36,384 nt of DNA from JBGCDD01 sp045105075 (GCA_045105075.1 JBGCDD010000003.1:1-36384); one strand, 5' to 3'; counted from the stretch's first letter, positions 17,380-26,006 are shown. Made by a program: numbers and translations. Notes: generated by a model not told the origin, from the sequence alone.

Positions 17380-18078
17380 ATGAGCCCGATCGTGTTTGAC
17401 CTGCCTCCTTCCCTGACATTGCCCGTGCGCGGCGAAACTGCTGCCTTTCCGATTGGGCGTATTTTCTGTGTTGGGCGCAACTATGCGGCCCATGCTGCCG
17501 AGATGGGGTTCGAAGTCGACCGTGAAGCGCCATTCTACTTCACCAAATCCGCCGCCAACGCCGTTTTCACCGGAGCCACGGTTCCATTTGCGTTGGGCAC
17601 CGAAAATTATCACCACGAAATGGAGCTGGTGATGGCGATCGCCGCCCCGGTTTTGCGCGCCACGCCGCAGCAAGCGCGCGACGCGATTTATGGGTATGGG
17701 TGTGGGCTGGATATGACCCGGCGGGATTTGCAAATCGCCTCGCGCAAGATCCAGCGCCCCTGGGATCTGGGTAAAGATGTCGAGGACAGCGCGGTTTTTG
17801 CCGGTTTGACACGTGCCGCTGACATGGGCCCGATCGGGGCGCAGCGCATCCATCTTGAGGTGAACGGCGAAACCCGACAGGATGCGGTTTTGGATGATCT
17901 TATCTGGAACGTCGAAGAAATCATCTGTGATTTGTCCAAGTTCTATCATTTGCGCCCGGGCGATTTGATCATGACCGGGACACCTGCGGGCGTTGGACCA
18001 GTTCAACCTGAGGATGTGATCACCGGTGGCATCGATGGATTGGATCCGATCTCACTGACGCTGGGCGGGCGCCAATAG
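17380..18078 (+). CDS. fumarylacetoacetate hydrolase (FAH) family protein, fumarylpyruvate-hydrolase-like
   Basis: A 232-residue enzyme with the single-domain FAH fold. IFCVGRNYAAHAAEMG (28-43) is the conserved opening, and the metal ligands are Glu80, Glu82 and Asp111 (HHEMELV, GLDMTRRD). PWDLGKDVEDSA and PGDLIMTGTPAGVGPV complete the active site. Related enzymes hydrolyse fumarylpyruvate or acylpyruvates, or decarboxylate oxaloacetate, so the substrate is open. The ATG at 17380 is supported by AAGGA upstream; the open frame extends to 16843 but overlaps the secretion gene antisense. It precedes the TRAP transporter by 106 bp on the same strand, suggesting a link to aromatic-acid breakdown. 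Confidence 0.83.
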   Translation: MSPIVFDLPPSLTLPVRGETAAFPIGRIFCVGRNYAAHAAEMGFEVDREAPFYFTKSAANAVFTGATVPFALGTENYHHEMELVMAIAAPVLRATPQQARDAIYGYGCGLDMTRRDLQIASRKIQRPWDLGKDVEDSAVFAGLTRAADMGPIGAQRIHLEVNGETRQDAVLDDLIWNVEEIICDLSKFYHLRPGDLIMTGTPAGVGPVQPEDVITGGIDGLDPISLTLGGRQ

Positions 18079-18090
18079 CACCCTAAAGCG

Positions 18091-18114
18091 CCGCAGAATC
18101 ACAAAATTCTGCGG
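18091..18114 (+). terminator. stem-loop after the FAH gene
   Basis: CCGCAGAAT (18091-18099) and ATTCTGCGG (18106-18114) form a perfect 9-bp stem with a 6-base loop, 12 bp after the FAH stop. No U-run follows, so it may be a weak terminator or an RNA-stability element between the FAH and dctP genes. Confidence 0.5.
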
Positions 18115-18184
18115 ATCAAAGCTTGCACCTTGTGTGGGTTGTGGCGCAGTCTTGCGCAAACAAGGTCACCTAGGGGGGAACCAA

Positions 18185-19231
18185 ATGACCAATCGCAGAA
18201 CACTGCTGAATCTCGTCAGCGGCGCGGCCATCGCGGCATTGTCCATGGGCATCGCACCGGGCGTTGCCAAAGCCCAAGAAGTCACGCTCAGCCTGCACCA
18301 ATTCCTGCCAGCTCAAGCCAATGTGCCCAAGCTGGTTCTGGATGTCTGGGCGGACAATGTTGAAAAGGATTCAGGTGGGCGCATCAAGGTGGATCGCTAT
18401 CCGTCGATGCAACTTGGCGGCAAGCCTCCCGAGCTGATGGATCAAGCGATTGACGGTGTGGCCGATATCGTCTGGACCGTGGTGGGCTATACGCCGGGGC
18501 GCTATCCCAGCACCGAAGTGTTTGAACTGCCGTTTATGATGACCAACGCCCGTGCGGCCAGCCGCGCCTATTGGGAAATGTTTGAAACACATATGAAGGA
18601 TACCGAGTTCAAGGATGTCCATATCCTTGGCGCATGGGTTCACGGCCCCGGCATGATCCACACCAACAAAGAGGTCAAAACGCCGGACGATATGGCTGGG
18701 CTCAAGATCCGTGGCGGCTCGCGTTCCATCAACTCGCTGTTGTCCAAACTGGGTGCGACGCCGGTCGGTATGCCTGTCCCCGCTGTTTCCGAAGGGCTGT
18801 CAAAGGGTGTGATCGACGGCACAACCATCCCATGGGAAGTCACCGCTGCTCTGAAAGTGCCCGAGCTTGTTGGCAACCACACCGAATTTGACAGTGTGTC
18901 GCTTTATACACTGACCTTTGTGCTGGCGATGAACAAAGACCGCTATGAGGGTCTGCCAGCGGATTTGCAAAAGGTGATCGACGACAACTCCGGGCTGGAG
19001 TTTTCGGTCTTTGCCGGCGGCACACAGGCCGATGCTGATGGGCCTGCGCGTGAAAAAGCTGTGGCACGGGGCAACAACATCGTGACTGTGTCCGGTAGTG
19101 ACATCGACGCGTGGCGGGCTGCGGCCGAGCCGATCTATGCGGAATGGGTCGCTGACATGAACAGCAAGGGCAAAGACGGTCAGGCGCTGATCGACGAAGC
19201 TCGCATGCTGATCAAAAAGTACACGAAGTAA
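18185..19231 (+). CDS. TRAP transporter solute-binding protein, DctP family
   Basis: A 348-residue periplasmic binding protein. The signal peptide (MTNRRTLLNLVSGAAIAA... cut after AKA, about 30) has a twin Arg at 4-5, so Tat export is possible. The mature protein has the DctP pattern: VTLSLHQFLPA, then FELPFMM, GLKIRGGSRS with the substrate carboxylate-binding Arg, and GVIDGTTIPWE. It captures an organic acid for the DctQM permease. The ATG at 18185 is preceded by AGGGGGG. DctP proteins near aromatic-acid genes can bind aromatic carboxylates. That ligand is inferred from context here. Confidence 0.88.
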   Translation: MTNRRTLLNLVSGAAIAALSMGIAPGVAKAQEVTLSLHQFLPAQANVPKLVLDVWADNVEKDSGGRIKVDRYPSMQLGGKPPELMDQAIDGVADIVWTVVGYTPGRYPSTEVFELPFMMTNARAASRAYWEMFETHMKDTEFKDVHILGAWVHGPGMIHTNKEVKTPDDMAGLKIRGGSRSINSLLSKLGATPVGMPVPAVSEGLSKGVIDGTTIPWEVTAALKVPELVGNHTEFDSVSLYTLTFVLAMNKDRYEGLPADLQKVIDDNSGLEFSVFAGGTQADADGPAREKAVARGNNIVTVSGSDIDAWRAAAEPIYAEWVADMNSKGKDGQALIDEARMLIKKYTK

Positions 19232-19288
19232 CCAACACCCGGACCGTGCGGCGACGCGCGGTCCCATCCTCCAAACAACGAGGCTCTC

Positions 19289-19858
19289 ATGCACCGTTTG
19301 GTCACCTGGCTCGCACGCGCGGTCGCCATTCTGGGCGGGTTTGTGCTGGTTGCTTTGATCGTTTTGATGACTGTCTCTATTGTCGGTCGTTCCCTGAATA
19401 AAGTCCTGCACGGCGACGCGATCCAATCGGCCTTTGGGGCGATGGCGCAACGGTTGATTGATCTGGGCATCGGCGAGATCAATGGCAGTTATGAACTGCT
19501 CGAGGCAGGTGTTGCTTTCGCGATCTTTTCATTTTTCCCTGTGTGCCAACTCTATGGGGCACATGCGACGGTCGATGTGTTTACCTCGTCACTGCCGCCC
19601 CGAGCGCTGCTGGCCTTGCGCGCCTTCTGGGAAATCGTGCTGTCGGTCACTATCATTTTCATCACCTGGCGTTTGTACGAGGGCATGCTGCGATATGTGA
19701 ACAACGGTGAGACCACGCTGTTCCTGCAATTTCCGGTCTGGTGGGCCTATGCGGCTAGTTTTGCCGCAGCTGTCGTTGCCTCGATCACGGCGGCCTATTG
19801 CGCGGTGATGCGGGTGGGCGAGGCTGCCACCGGTCGCACCTTCCTTCCGGTGGCCTGA
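19289..19858 (+). CDS. TRAP transporter small permease, DctQ family
   Basis: A 189-residue inner-membrane protein with four predicted helices: near 10-30, 68-90, 110-130 and 145-170. The region LYGAHATVDVFTSSLPPRA is the conserved cytoplasmic segment of DctQ proteins. The stretch between helices 1 and 2 is longer than usual (about 35 residues, LNKVLHGDAIQ...). It forms the scaffold of the DctQM permease. The stop is 2 bp before the dctM start, and 57 bp separate it from dctP. Confidence 0.87.
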   Translation: MHRLVTWLARAVAILGGFVLVALIVLMTVSIVGRSLNKVLHGDAIQSAFGAMAQRLIDLGIGEINGSYELLEAGVAFAIFSFFPVCQLYGAHATVDVFTSSLPPRALLALRAFWEIVLSVTIIFITWRLYEGMLRYVNNGETTLFLQFPVWWAYAASFAAAVVASITAAYCAVMRVGEAATGRTFLPVA

Positions 19859-19860
19859 AG

Positions 19861-21213
19861 ATGGGCGCTCTTCTTGACATGCTACCTTTGGCCGACCTGT
19901 CGCGGCTCGAGTTGGGGTTTTGGTCCTTTGCGATCCTGCTAGGGTTCATTTTTCTGCGCGCGCCGATCGGGCTGGCCATGCTTCTGTGTGGTTTTGGCGG
20001 CTGGTACTTTGCAATGAACGGCAATCCAACGCCGCTGCTGGCCAAGCTGAAATCCGAGACCTATACGACGTTTTCATCCTATTCGCTCAGTATCATTCCG
20101 ATGTTTTTGCTGATGGGACAATTCGCGACCCTGTCTGGCATGTCCACGGCGTTGTTCAAGGCCGCCGAAAGCTTTCTGGGCCATCGCAAAGGCGGTGTCG
20201 CCATGGCGTCGGTCGGAGCCTGCGCGGGGTTTGGTGCGATCTGCGGGTCGTCTTTGGCGACAGCCGCCACCATGTCGCGCGTGGCTTTGCCTGAATTGAA
20301 ACGCTATGGCTATTCCGGTGGCTTTTCGACAGCCACATTGGCCGCAGGCGGCACCTTGGGCATCCTGATCCCGCCTTCAGTCATCTTGGTGCTCTACGCG
20401 ATCATCACTGAACAAAACATCGCGAAACTGTTCCTTGCTGCGTTCATTCCCGGCATTCTGGCCGCCATTGGATACATTCTTACCATCTCGATCTATGTGC
20501 GTCTTTACCCCGGATCTGCGGGCACGCGTGCGCCCGTTCCCATGGGCGAACGTTGGCGTGCTCTGGCTGAAACATGGCCGGTGTTGATGATCTTTGGATT
20601 GGTTGTGGGCGGCATTTACCTGGGCTGGTTCACGCCAACCGAAGGCTCGGCCATTGGTGCTGCGGGCACTGGTCTGGTTGCCTTGGTGTCGGGCAATCTG
20701 AACTGGGCTGTGTTCCGCGAAAGCCTGATCGGCACTGCAAAAACAACCGCAATGATCTTTTTTATCGTGTTGGGCGCTAGCTTTTACAACGGATTTCTGG
20801 CGCTCTCGGGCGTGCCGCAATTCATGGCGGACTACGTGTTGGGGCAGGGGTTGAGCCCATGGTTGGTGCTCACCATCATCCTCGCCTTCTATCTGGTCTT
20901 CGGGTGCATCATGGACAGCCTGTCGATGATCTTACTGACCGTGCCAATCTTCTTTCCGGTGATTTCGGCGATGGATTTTGGCCTGACCCCAGAGCATGTG
21001 GCGATCTGGTTCGGAATTCTGGTGCTGATCGTGGTTGAGGTTGGACTGATCACGCCACCCGTGGGGATGAACCTGTTCATTATCAACGCGATGGATAAGA
21101 CCACTTCGATTGTCGATACTTATAAGTCTGTCATGTTTTTCGTGGCGTCCGATATCGTGCGGGTGATCATTTTGGTGCTGTTCCCGGCGATAACGCTGTT
21201 TCTGTTGCCATGA
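19861..21213 (+). CDS. TRAP transporter large permease, DctM family
   Basis: A 450-residue polytopic protein, the elevator-type transport subunit. Signature segments include FLRAPIGLAMLL, SIIPMFLLMGQFATLSGM, GFGAICGSSLATAATMSRVA, AAGGTLGILIPPSVILVLYA and the late GLITPPVGMNLFIINAM. It uses a sodium gradient to move the DctP-bound acid inward. The ATG at 19861 follows the dctQ stop by 2 bp; upstream in-frame codons lie inside dctQ. It closes the dctPQM unit. The MarR gene starts about 90 bp later. Confidence 0.92.
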   Translation: MGALLDMLPLADLSRLELGFWSFAILLGFIFLRAPIGLAMLLCGFGGWYFAMNGNPTPLLAKLKSETYTTFSSYSLSIIPMFLLMGQFATLSGMSTALFKAAESFLGHRKGGVAMASVGACAGFGAICGSSLATAATMSRVALPELKRYGYSGGFSTATLAAGGTLGILIPPSVILVLYAIITEQNIAKLFLAAFIPGILAAIGYILTISIYVRLYPGSAGTRAPVPMGERWRALAETWPVLMIFGLVVGGIYLGWFTPTEGSAIGAAGTGLVALVSGNLNWAVFRESLIGTAKTTAMIFFIVLGASFYNGFLALSGVPQFMADYVLGQGLSPWLVLTIILAFYLVFGCIMDSLSMILLTVPIFFPVISAMDFGLTPEHVAIWFGILVLIVVEVGLITPPVGMNLFIINAMDKTTSIVDTYKSVMFFVASDIVRVIILVLFPAITLFLLP

Positions 21214-21242
21214 TGTCTACAAGGATATTGCCGAAATCCCAT

Positions 21243-21277
21243 TAGGTATGATATTTACTCAATATGTTCCATACCTA
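21243..21277. promoter_or_regulatory. nested inverted repeat upstream of the MarR gene, candidate operator
   Basis: TAGGTATG at 21243-21250 and CATACCTA at 21270-21277 are perfect inverted arms. Inside them ATATT (21251-21255) and AATAT (21261-21265) form a second pair. The site ends 24 bp before the MarR start and overlaps a TATGAT hexamer. MarR proteins usually bind such palindromes in their own promoters. Autoregulation is inferred. Confidence 0.55.
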
Positions 21278-21300
21278 TCTCTCGCTAACTCTTGAATGCC

Positions 21301-21774
21301 ATGACCGGGCCTGACAAACCGCCCGCAATGAGCGATCATACGTTGCGCCAGTTCTCTGGCTACAGCATGAAGCGCGCCTTTGCAGCGGTCCAGGCAGATG
21401 TCAGCGCGGCGCTGGCCCCTTTTGGTTTGCGGATGCTCAGCTTTTCGGCATTGGTTCTGATCGTGGACAACCCGCGTCGGCGTCAGTCGCAGCTTGCGGA
21501 TGCGTTGGCCATTGAACGACCAAATCTGGTCATTGTGGTGGACGAGCTTGAGCGCGCGGGTCTCATCACGCGCGAACGCACCGCGGCTGACAAGCGTGCC
21601 TACGCACTTGAGGCCACGGCCGCTGGACGACGGCTTTATGATGAAACTGTCCGCGTTGTTCAACAACACGAGGCCCGAATGACGCAAGGTCTTGATGCCA
21701 GCGAGCATGCCATATTGCGCCAAGCGTTGCGCTCGATCGAACTGGCCGGAAAAGGAGCACCCAAGGATGGATGA
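21301..21774 (+). CDS. MarR-family transcriptional regulator
   Basis: A 157-residue winged-helix protein. The DNA-binding region around residues 60-105 has SQLADALAIERPNLVIVVDE, then LERAGLITRERTAADKRAYALEAT, the MarR recognition helix and wing with the conserved D-x-R. The ATG at 21301 is used; TTG 21292 and ATG 21328 are in-frame alternatives, none with a clear ribosome site. Its stop lies 8 bp inside the next gene, a feruloyl-CoA-synthetase-like ligase. MarR regulators paired with hydroxycinnamate ligases (CouR/FerR type) respond to the acyl-CoA product. A nested palindrome lies just upstream. Confidence 0.87.
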   Translation: MTGPDKPPAMSDHTLRQFSGYSMKRAFAAVQADVSAALAPFGLRMLSFSALVLIVDNPRRRQSQLADALAIERPNLVIVVDELERAGLITRERTAADKRAYALEATAAGRRLYDETVRVVQQHEARMTQGLDASEHAILRQALRSIELAGKGAPKDG

Positions 21775-23566
21775 ACGCTATTTGGATCATAGGGTTACCA
21801 GGCTCGATAGGACCGATGGCACGATTTTGCTGACATCGGATTACGATGTGCCGCAACCGGCGCGCAGGGTCGGTGATTGGTTGGACAAATGGGCTTTGCG
21901 GCGACCCGACACCGTGTTTTTGGCAGAACGCAGTGGCGAGGGCTGGCGTACGCTTGCCTATGGCGACGCCCTTGCCCAGGTGCGCGCGCTGGCAGCCGGG
22001 CTTCTGGCGCGTGGGTTGAACAGTAACACACCTGTTCTGATCCTTTCGGGCAACAGCGTCGATCACGGTTTGCTGGCAATGGCGGCGCAATATGTGGGCA
22101 TTCCTGTCGTGCCGGTTGCCGAACAATACGCCTTGGTTCCCGGCGCCCTAAAACAACTGGTGCCGATATTGCGTTTGATCGATCCGCGCATGGTCTTTGC
22201 AGCCGACGGCGCGCGCTTTGCCTCGGCGCTGGAGATGGAGCAGATCGCCGGACGTGATATCGTGGTTGGCCAATCACCCGGCGCGGGTCACACTCTATTG
22301 TCGGATCTGATGCAGGCCGATACCCGCGATGTTGCGGATGCCGCCCGGCAGGTCGGGCCCGAAACGATTGCCAAGATCTTAATGACATCAGGGTCGACTT
22401 CTGACCCCAAGGGCGTGATCACCACGCACGGGATGTTGTGCACAAATCAGGCGCAATATCAGGCCGCATTGCCATTTCTTGGCCAACGGGCTCCCTGTAT
22501 TGTGGACTGGCTGCCGTGGAACCACACGTTTGGCGGGTCGAGCAACTTTAACCAAATACTTGCCAATGGCGGCAGCCTTTACATTGATGATGGCAAACCG
22601 GTCAAAGGTCTGGTGGGGCGTACGTTCGAAAACGTCCAGATGGTTCCGGCGACGATGGCCTATAACGTACCGGTTGGATTTGCCCTGTTGCGCGATGAGA
22701 TGCGCACCAACACCGCCCTGCGAGAGGCTTACTTCAAAGACCTCGACATGATCTTTTATGCCGGTGCATCTCTGCCGCGCGATGTTTGGGATGACCTGAT
22801 TGCCATGGCTGTCGAGGTGCGCGGGGAAACACCTTTTATGACCACGTGTTGGGGGCTGACCGAAACCGCGCCAGCCTGCTTGTTTCAGCATCACCCCACG
22901 GTCCAACCCGGTGTTTTGGGCGTGCCAATGGCGGGTGTAACCACCAAGCTGGTTCCGGAAGACGGCGCGCGCTTTGACGTGCGCGTTAAGGGTGCAAATG
23001 TCATGCCGGGGTACTTTCGCGAGCCTGTACGCACCGCCGAAGCCTTTGATGAGGAGGGGTTTTTTATCACGGGTGATGCCATGTGTCTGGTTGACCCGAA
23101 TGACCCGGCCAAGGGGCTACGCTTTGACGGGCGCATTTCGGAAGACTTCAAATTGGCCACCGGGGTTTGGGTGCGCGCCACGCAGCTTCGGCTTGAGATG
23201 TTGGTCGCCCTGGCCGGAATTGCAGCCGATGTGATCATCACTGGCGAGGGGCGCGATGAGGTTGGGGTCCTGATTGTACCGTTGCCGACGCAGGTCGCAG
23301 ATCTGGCCGAGGATGACGGCGCGATTGTGCCGGGGCAACTGCGCGCGGTGATCGAGCGTGCGTTGGCATCACAATCGGGGCGCGGCAATTCGAATATGAT
23401 CCGGCGCGCGCTGATCCTGGCCCAGCCGCCGATGATGGCTGAGGCCGAGCTCACCGCCAAGGGGAACCTCAACTTCCGCAAAGTGCTGGTCCGGCGGCAA
23501 GCTTTGGTTGATCGTCTCTATTCGCGTGTTGAGCCTTGCGTGATGCATTATAATGCAGATGAGTAG
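21767..23566 (+). CDS. feruloyl-CoA synthetase-like acyl-CoA ligase
   Basis: A 599-residue AMP-forming ligase. The P-loop is MTSGSTSDPKGV at 206-217. VDWLPWNHTFGGSSNFN and YIDDGKP follow, a signature of the feruloyl-CoA synthetase branch. TTCWGLTETAP is the A5 motif and FFITGDA the A7 motif. The adenylation Lys is in AKGNLNFRKV near the C-terminus. It should activate an aromatic or hydroxycinnamic acid to its CoA thioester. The start overlaps the MarR gene by 8 bp with AAGGAG upstream, so the two are co-translated. No feruloyl-CoA hydratase-lyase is nearby, so the substrate is uncertain. The last codons contain a TGCA-N6-TGCA box. Confidence 0.8.
   Translation: MDERYLDHRVTRLDRTDGTILLTSDYDVPQPARRVGDWLDKWALRRPDTVFLAERSGEGWRTLAYGDALAQVRALAAGLLARGLNSNTPVLILSGNSVDHGLLAMAAQYVGIPVVPVAEQYALVPGALKQLVPILRLIDPRMVFAADGARFASALEMEQIAGRDIVVGQSPGAGHTLLSDLMQADTRDVADAARQVGPETIAKILMTSGSTSDPKGVITTHGMLCTNQAQYQAALPFLGQRAPCIVDWLPWNHTFGGSSNFNQILANGGSLYIDDGKPVKGLVGRTFENVQMVPATMAYNVPVGFALLRDEMRTNTALREAYFKDLDMIFYAGASLPRDVWDDLIAMAVEVRGETPFMTTCWGLTETAPACLFQHHPTVQPGVLGVPMAGVTTKLVPEDGARFDVRVKGANVMPGYFREPVRTAEAFDEEGFFITGDAMCLVDPNDPAKGLRFDGRISEDFKLATGVWVRATQLRLEMLVALAGIAADVIITGEGRDEVGVLIVPLPTQVADLAEDDGAIVPGQLRAVIERALASQSGRGNSNMIRRALILAQPPMMAEAELTAKGNLNFRKVLVRRQALVDRLYSRVEPCVMHYNADE
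23544..23557. promoter_or_regulatory. TGCA-N6-TGCA palindrome 1, candidate BoxR operator
   Basis: The 14-bp sequence TGCATTATAATGCA is a perfect palindrome inside the last codons of the upstream ligase gene, about 100 bp before the benzoate-CoA ligase start. TGCA half-sites are, to my knowledge, the recognition element of BzdR/BoxR-family regulators, and a boxR gene is in this cluster. Its centre is 50 bp from that of palindrome 2. Confidence 0.55.
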
Positions 23567-23593
23567 CAATATGTTGCATCAACCGTAAATGAA

Positions 23594-23607
23594 TGCATGA
23601 TGATGCA
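23594..23607. promoter_or_regulatory. TGCA-N6-TGCA box 2, candidate BoxR operator
   Basis: TGCATGATGATGCA lies 48 bp before the benzoate-CoA ligase ATG, with a further single TGCA at 23575-23578. Together with box 1 it makes five TGCA words in about 64 bp, far more than expected by chance. Confidence 0.55.
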
Positions 23608-23655
23608 CAGCAAGTTCCCAAAAAGCGGGACAGTGTGACCGGGGAGGACACCACA

Positions 23656-25188
23656 ATGCCAGATGCCAATGCGGCGCGCTATTTTGTTGATCGTCACCGC
23701 GATGAGGGGCGGGGTGCACATGTCGCCTTTCGTGAAGCCGCCGGCGCTCAGCGTTCTCTCAGCTATGCAAATCTGGCAACGCAATCGGATCAGGTGGTCG
23801 CCGCGTTGAACCGGGCCAATGTTGGCCGCGAGTCGCGCGCGGTGATGCTGGTTTTGGATCAGATCGAGTTCCCTGTTCTGTTCTGGGGATGTCTCAAGGC
23901 CGGGGTGATCCCGGTGCCGCTGAACACTTTGTTAAGCACCTCTGTCTATGATGTTATCCTGCGTGACAGCCGTGCCACGACGCTGTTCGTGTCGCACGAA
24001 CTTTGGGACGTGGTGCGCGATGCGGCTCAGGCCGCGCCGGATCTTGAGCGTATTGTGGTGATCGGTGAGGCACCGGACGGCACACAAAGCTATGACGCGT
24101 TCATGGCCGATGCGGGGCCCGGCACTACCGTGGCGGTCAGCCCGGATGATACAGCGTTCTGGCTTTATTCCTCAGGTTCGACGGGGCAGCCAAAAGGCGT
24201 GCGCCATGTTCATGCCAGCTTGCAGGCCACATCTGATACTTACGGCGCACAAGTGCTGGGGATCACGGCGGACGACGTCATTTTTTCAGCTGCGAAACTG
24301 TTCTTTGCCTACGGGCTTGGCAACGGGATGACCTTTCCGATGTCGGTGGGGGCCACGGCGGTGCTGTTTAATGGTCGCCCTACACCTGATGGCGTGACCG
24401 AGATTCTGGCGCGCGAACAGCCCAGCATTTTTTGTGGTGTGCCCACGCTTTATGCCGCGATGATAGCCCACCTGGATCGCAAGGGTCGCCCGGATGTTGC
24501 TTTGCGCTGCTGCATTTCGGCTGGCGAGGCGTTACCCGAAGATATTGGTCAGCGTTGGAAAGCGCTATGGGGCGTCGACATTCTGGATGGTGTGGGGTCG
24601 ACAGAAATGTTGCACATTTTCCTGTCTAACACGCCGGAAGACGTGGTTTATGGCACCTCTGGGCGGGCTGTTCCGGGCTATGACGTGCGTTTGGTCGATG
24701 AGTCGGGTCAGGACGTCGGGTCGGGTGAAATCGGCGAACTTCTGGTGCGCGGCGCGTCGGCGGCAGACGGGTATTGGAACAAGCGTGACAAAAGCCGCGC
24801 CACGTTTGAGGGTGAATGGACCCGCACCGGCGATAAGTACGAGCTGACCGATGATGCCCGCTACATCTATTGTGGGCGCACCGATGACATGTTCAAGGTC
24901 TCCGGCATTTGGGTCAGCCCATTTGAGGTCGAGCAAGCGTTAAGCGCGCACCCCGCCGTGCTGGAGGCCGCCGTTGTGGCCGCGCGCGACGGCGAAGGGC
25001 TGGAAAAACCCAAAGCCTTTATCGTTCTGAACGACGCGTCTTCTGATGGATTGGAAACGGCGTTGAAAGACTATGTCAAAGAGCGTGTTGGCAAGTGGAA
25101 ATACCCACGGTGGATTGAGTTTGTGTCGGATTTGCCGAAAACGGCAACTGGTAAGATCCAGCGGTTTAAGCTGCGCGAGGGGGCATGA
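23656..25188 (+). CDS. benzoate-CoA ligase
   Basis: A 510-residue AMP-forming ligase. The P-loop is YSSGSTGQPKG at 171-181. The segments FSAAKLFFAYGLGNGMTFPM and CISAGEALPEDIG are characteristic of the benzoate-CoA ligase group (BclA/BadA). GSTEMLHIFLSN is the A5 region, and the catalytic Lys is in KTATGKIQRFKLR at the end. It converts benzoate, CoA and ATP to benzoyl-CoA, the entry step of the Box pathway encoded next. The ATG at 23656 is preceded by GGGGAGG. Its stop overlaps the hydrolase start by 4 bp. Two candidate BoxR boxes lie upstream. Confidence 0.9.
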   Translation: MPDANAARYFVDRHRDEGRGAHVAFREAAGAQRSLSYANLATQSDQVVAALNRANVGRESRAVMLVLDQIEFPVLFWGCLKAGVIPVPLNTLLSTSVYDVILRDSRATTLFVSHELWDVVRDAAQAAPDLERIVVIGEAPDGTQSYDAFMADAGPGTTVAVSPDDTAFWLYSSGSTGQPKGVRHVHASLQATSDTYGAQVLGITADDVIFSAAKLFFAYGLGNGMTFPMSVGATAVLFNGRPTPDGVTEILAREQPSIFCGVPTLYAAMIAHLDRKGRPDVALRCCISAGEALPEDIGQRWKALWGVDILDGVGSTEMLHIFLSNTPEDVVYGTSGRAVPGYDVRLVDESGQDVGSGEIGELLVRGASAADGYWNKRDKSRATFEGEWTRTGDKYELTDDARYIYCGRTDDMFKVSGIWVSPFEVEQALSAHPAVLEAAVVAARDGEGLEKPKAFIVLNDASSDGLETALKDYVKERVGKWKYPRWIEFVSDLPKTATGKIQRFKLREGA

Positions 25189-26006
25189 TGGACTGGTCTG
25201 AAACTCCGCAAAAACCGCTGCGCGCTGGCGGCAAGACTCTCGAATATGCCTGTCACGGCCCTGGGCCAGACCAGGCGGCAACGCTGGTTTTGCTACACGA
25301 AGGGTTGGGGTGCGTTGCTTTGTGGCGTGATTTTCCGGCCCAGTTGGCGGCGGCAACAGGCCTTGGCGTGCTGGTCTATTCGCGTCAGGGCTATGGCGGG
25401 TCGGACCCGGTTGATCTGCCCAAATCGCTTGATTTCATGACTGGCGAAGCGGTCGATGTGCTGCCGGATGTGCTGGATCAGATGGGCATCCAGCGCTGTG
25501 TTTTGCTGGGGCACAGCGATGGTGCGACAATCGCTGCGATCTATGCCGGGTCGGTTGCAGACATGCGGGTGCGCGGCCTGGTTCTGATGGCGCCGCATTT
25601 TTTCACCGAACCAGCTGGGCTGGAGGCCATCGTCAAAGCGCGTGACAGTTTCGAACAGGGTGACCTGCGCGCGCGTCTGAGCAAATATCACAGCGATGTG
25701 GATGGCGCATTCAAAGGCTGGGCCGATACCTGGCTGGACCCCGCATTTCAGACCTGGAATGTGGCGGAAGTCATTGATTACCTGCGTATTCCCACGCTTG
25801 CCATTCAGGGACGCGACGATGAATATGGCTCGCTTGCGCAGATTGAAGTGATCGAGGAGCGCGCCTATGCGCCTGTCGAAATGCTGGTGCTCGATGGCTG
25901 TGGCCACGCGCCGCATCAGGAGCAACCGCAGCAGGTTCTGGCGGCTGTCGCAGAGTTTGCCGCGCGGCTGGAGCGAATCGAGGCGGCTGTGGTTGAAACC
26001 GCCTGA
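25185..26006 (+). CDS. alpha/beta hydrolase of the benzoate cluster
   Basis: A 273-residue alpha/beta-hydrolase fold protein. The oxyanion region is LLHEGLGCVALW (36-47), the nucleophile elbow is GHSDGA with Ser111, the acid is in GRDDEYG (Asp211 or Asp212) and the His is in GCGHAPH (His241). The triad looks complete. Its substrate is not evident; an ester, lactone or CoA thioester made in the Box pathway is possible. Start codons ATG 25185 and 25188 are adjacent; the first overlaps the ligase stop as ATGA, so the genes are translationally coupled. Similar hydrolases occur in other box clusters, as I recall. Confidence 0.85.
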   Translation: MMDWSETPQKPLRAGGKTLEYACHGPGPDQAATLVLLHEGLGCVALWRDFPAQLAAATGLGVLVYSRQGYGGSDPVDLPKSLDFMTGEAVDVLPDVLDQMGIQRCVLLGHSDGATIAAIYAGSVADMRVRGLVLMAPHFFTEPAGLEAIVKARDSFEQGDLRARLSKYHSDVDGAFKGWADTWLDPAFQTWNVAEVIDYLRIPTLAIQGRDDEYGSLAQIEVIEERAYAPVEMLVLDGCGHAPHQEQPQQVLAAVAEFAARLERIEAAVVETA

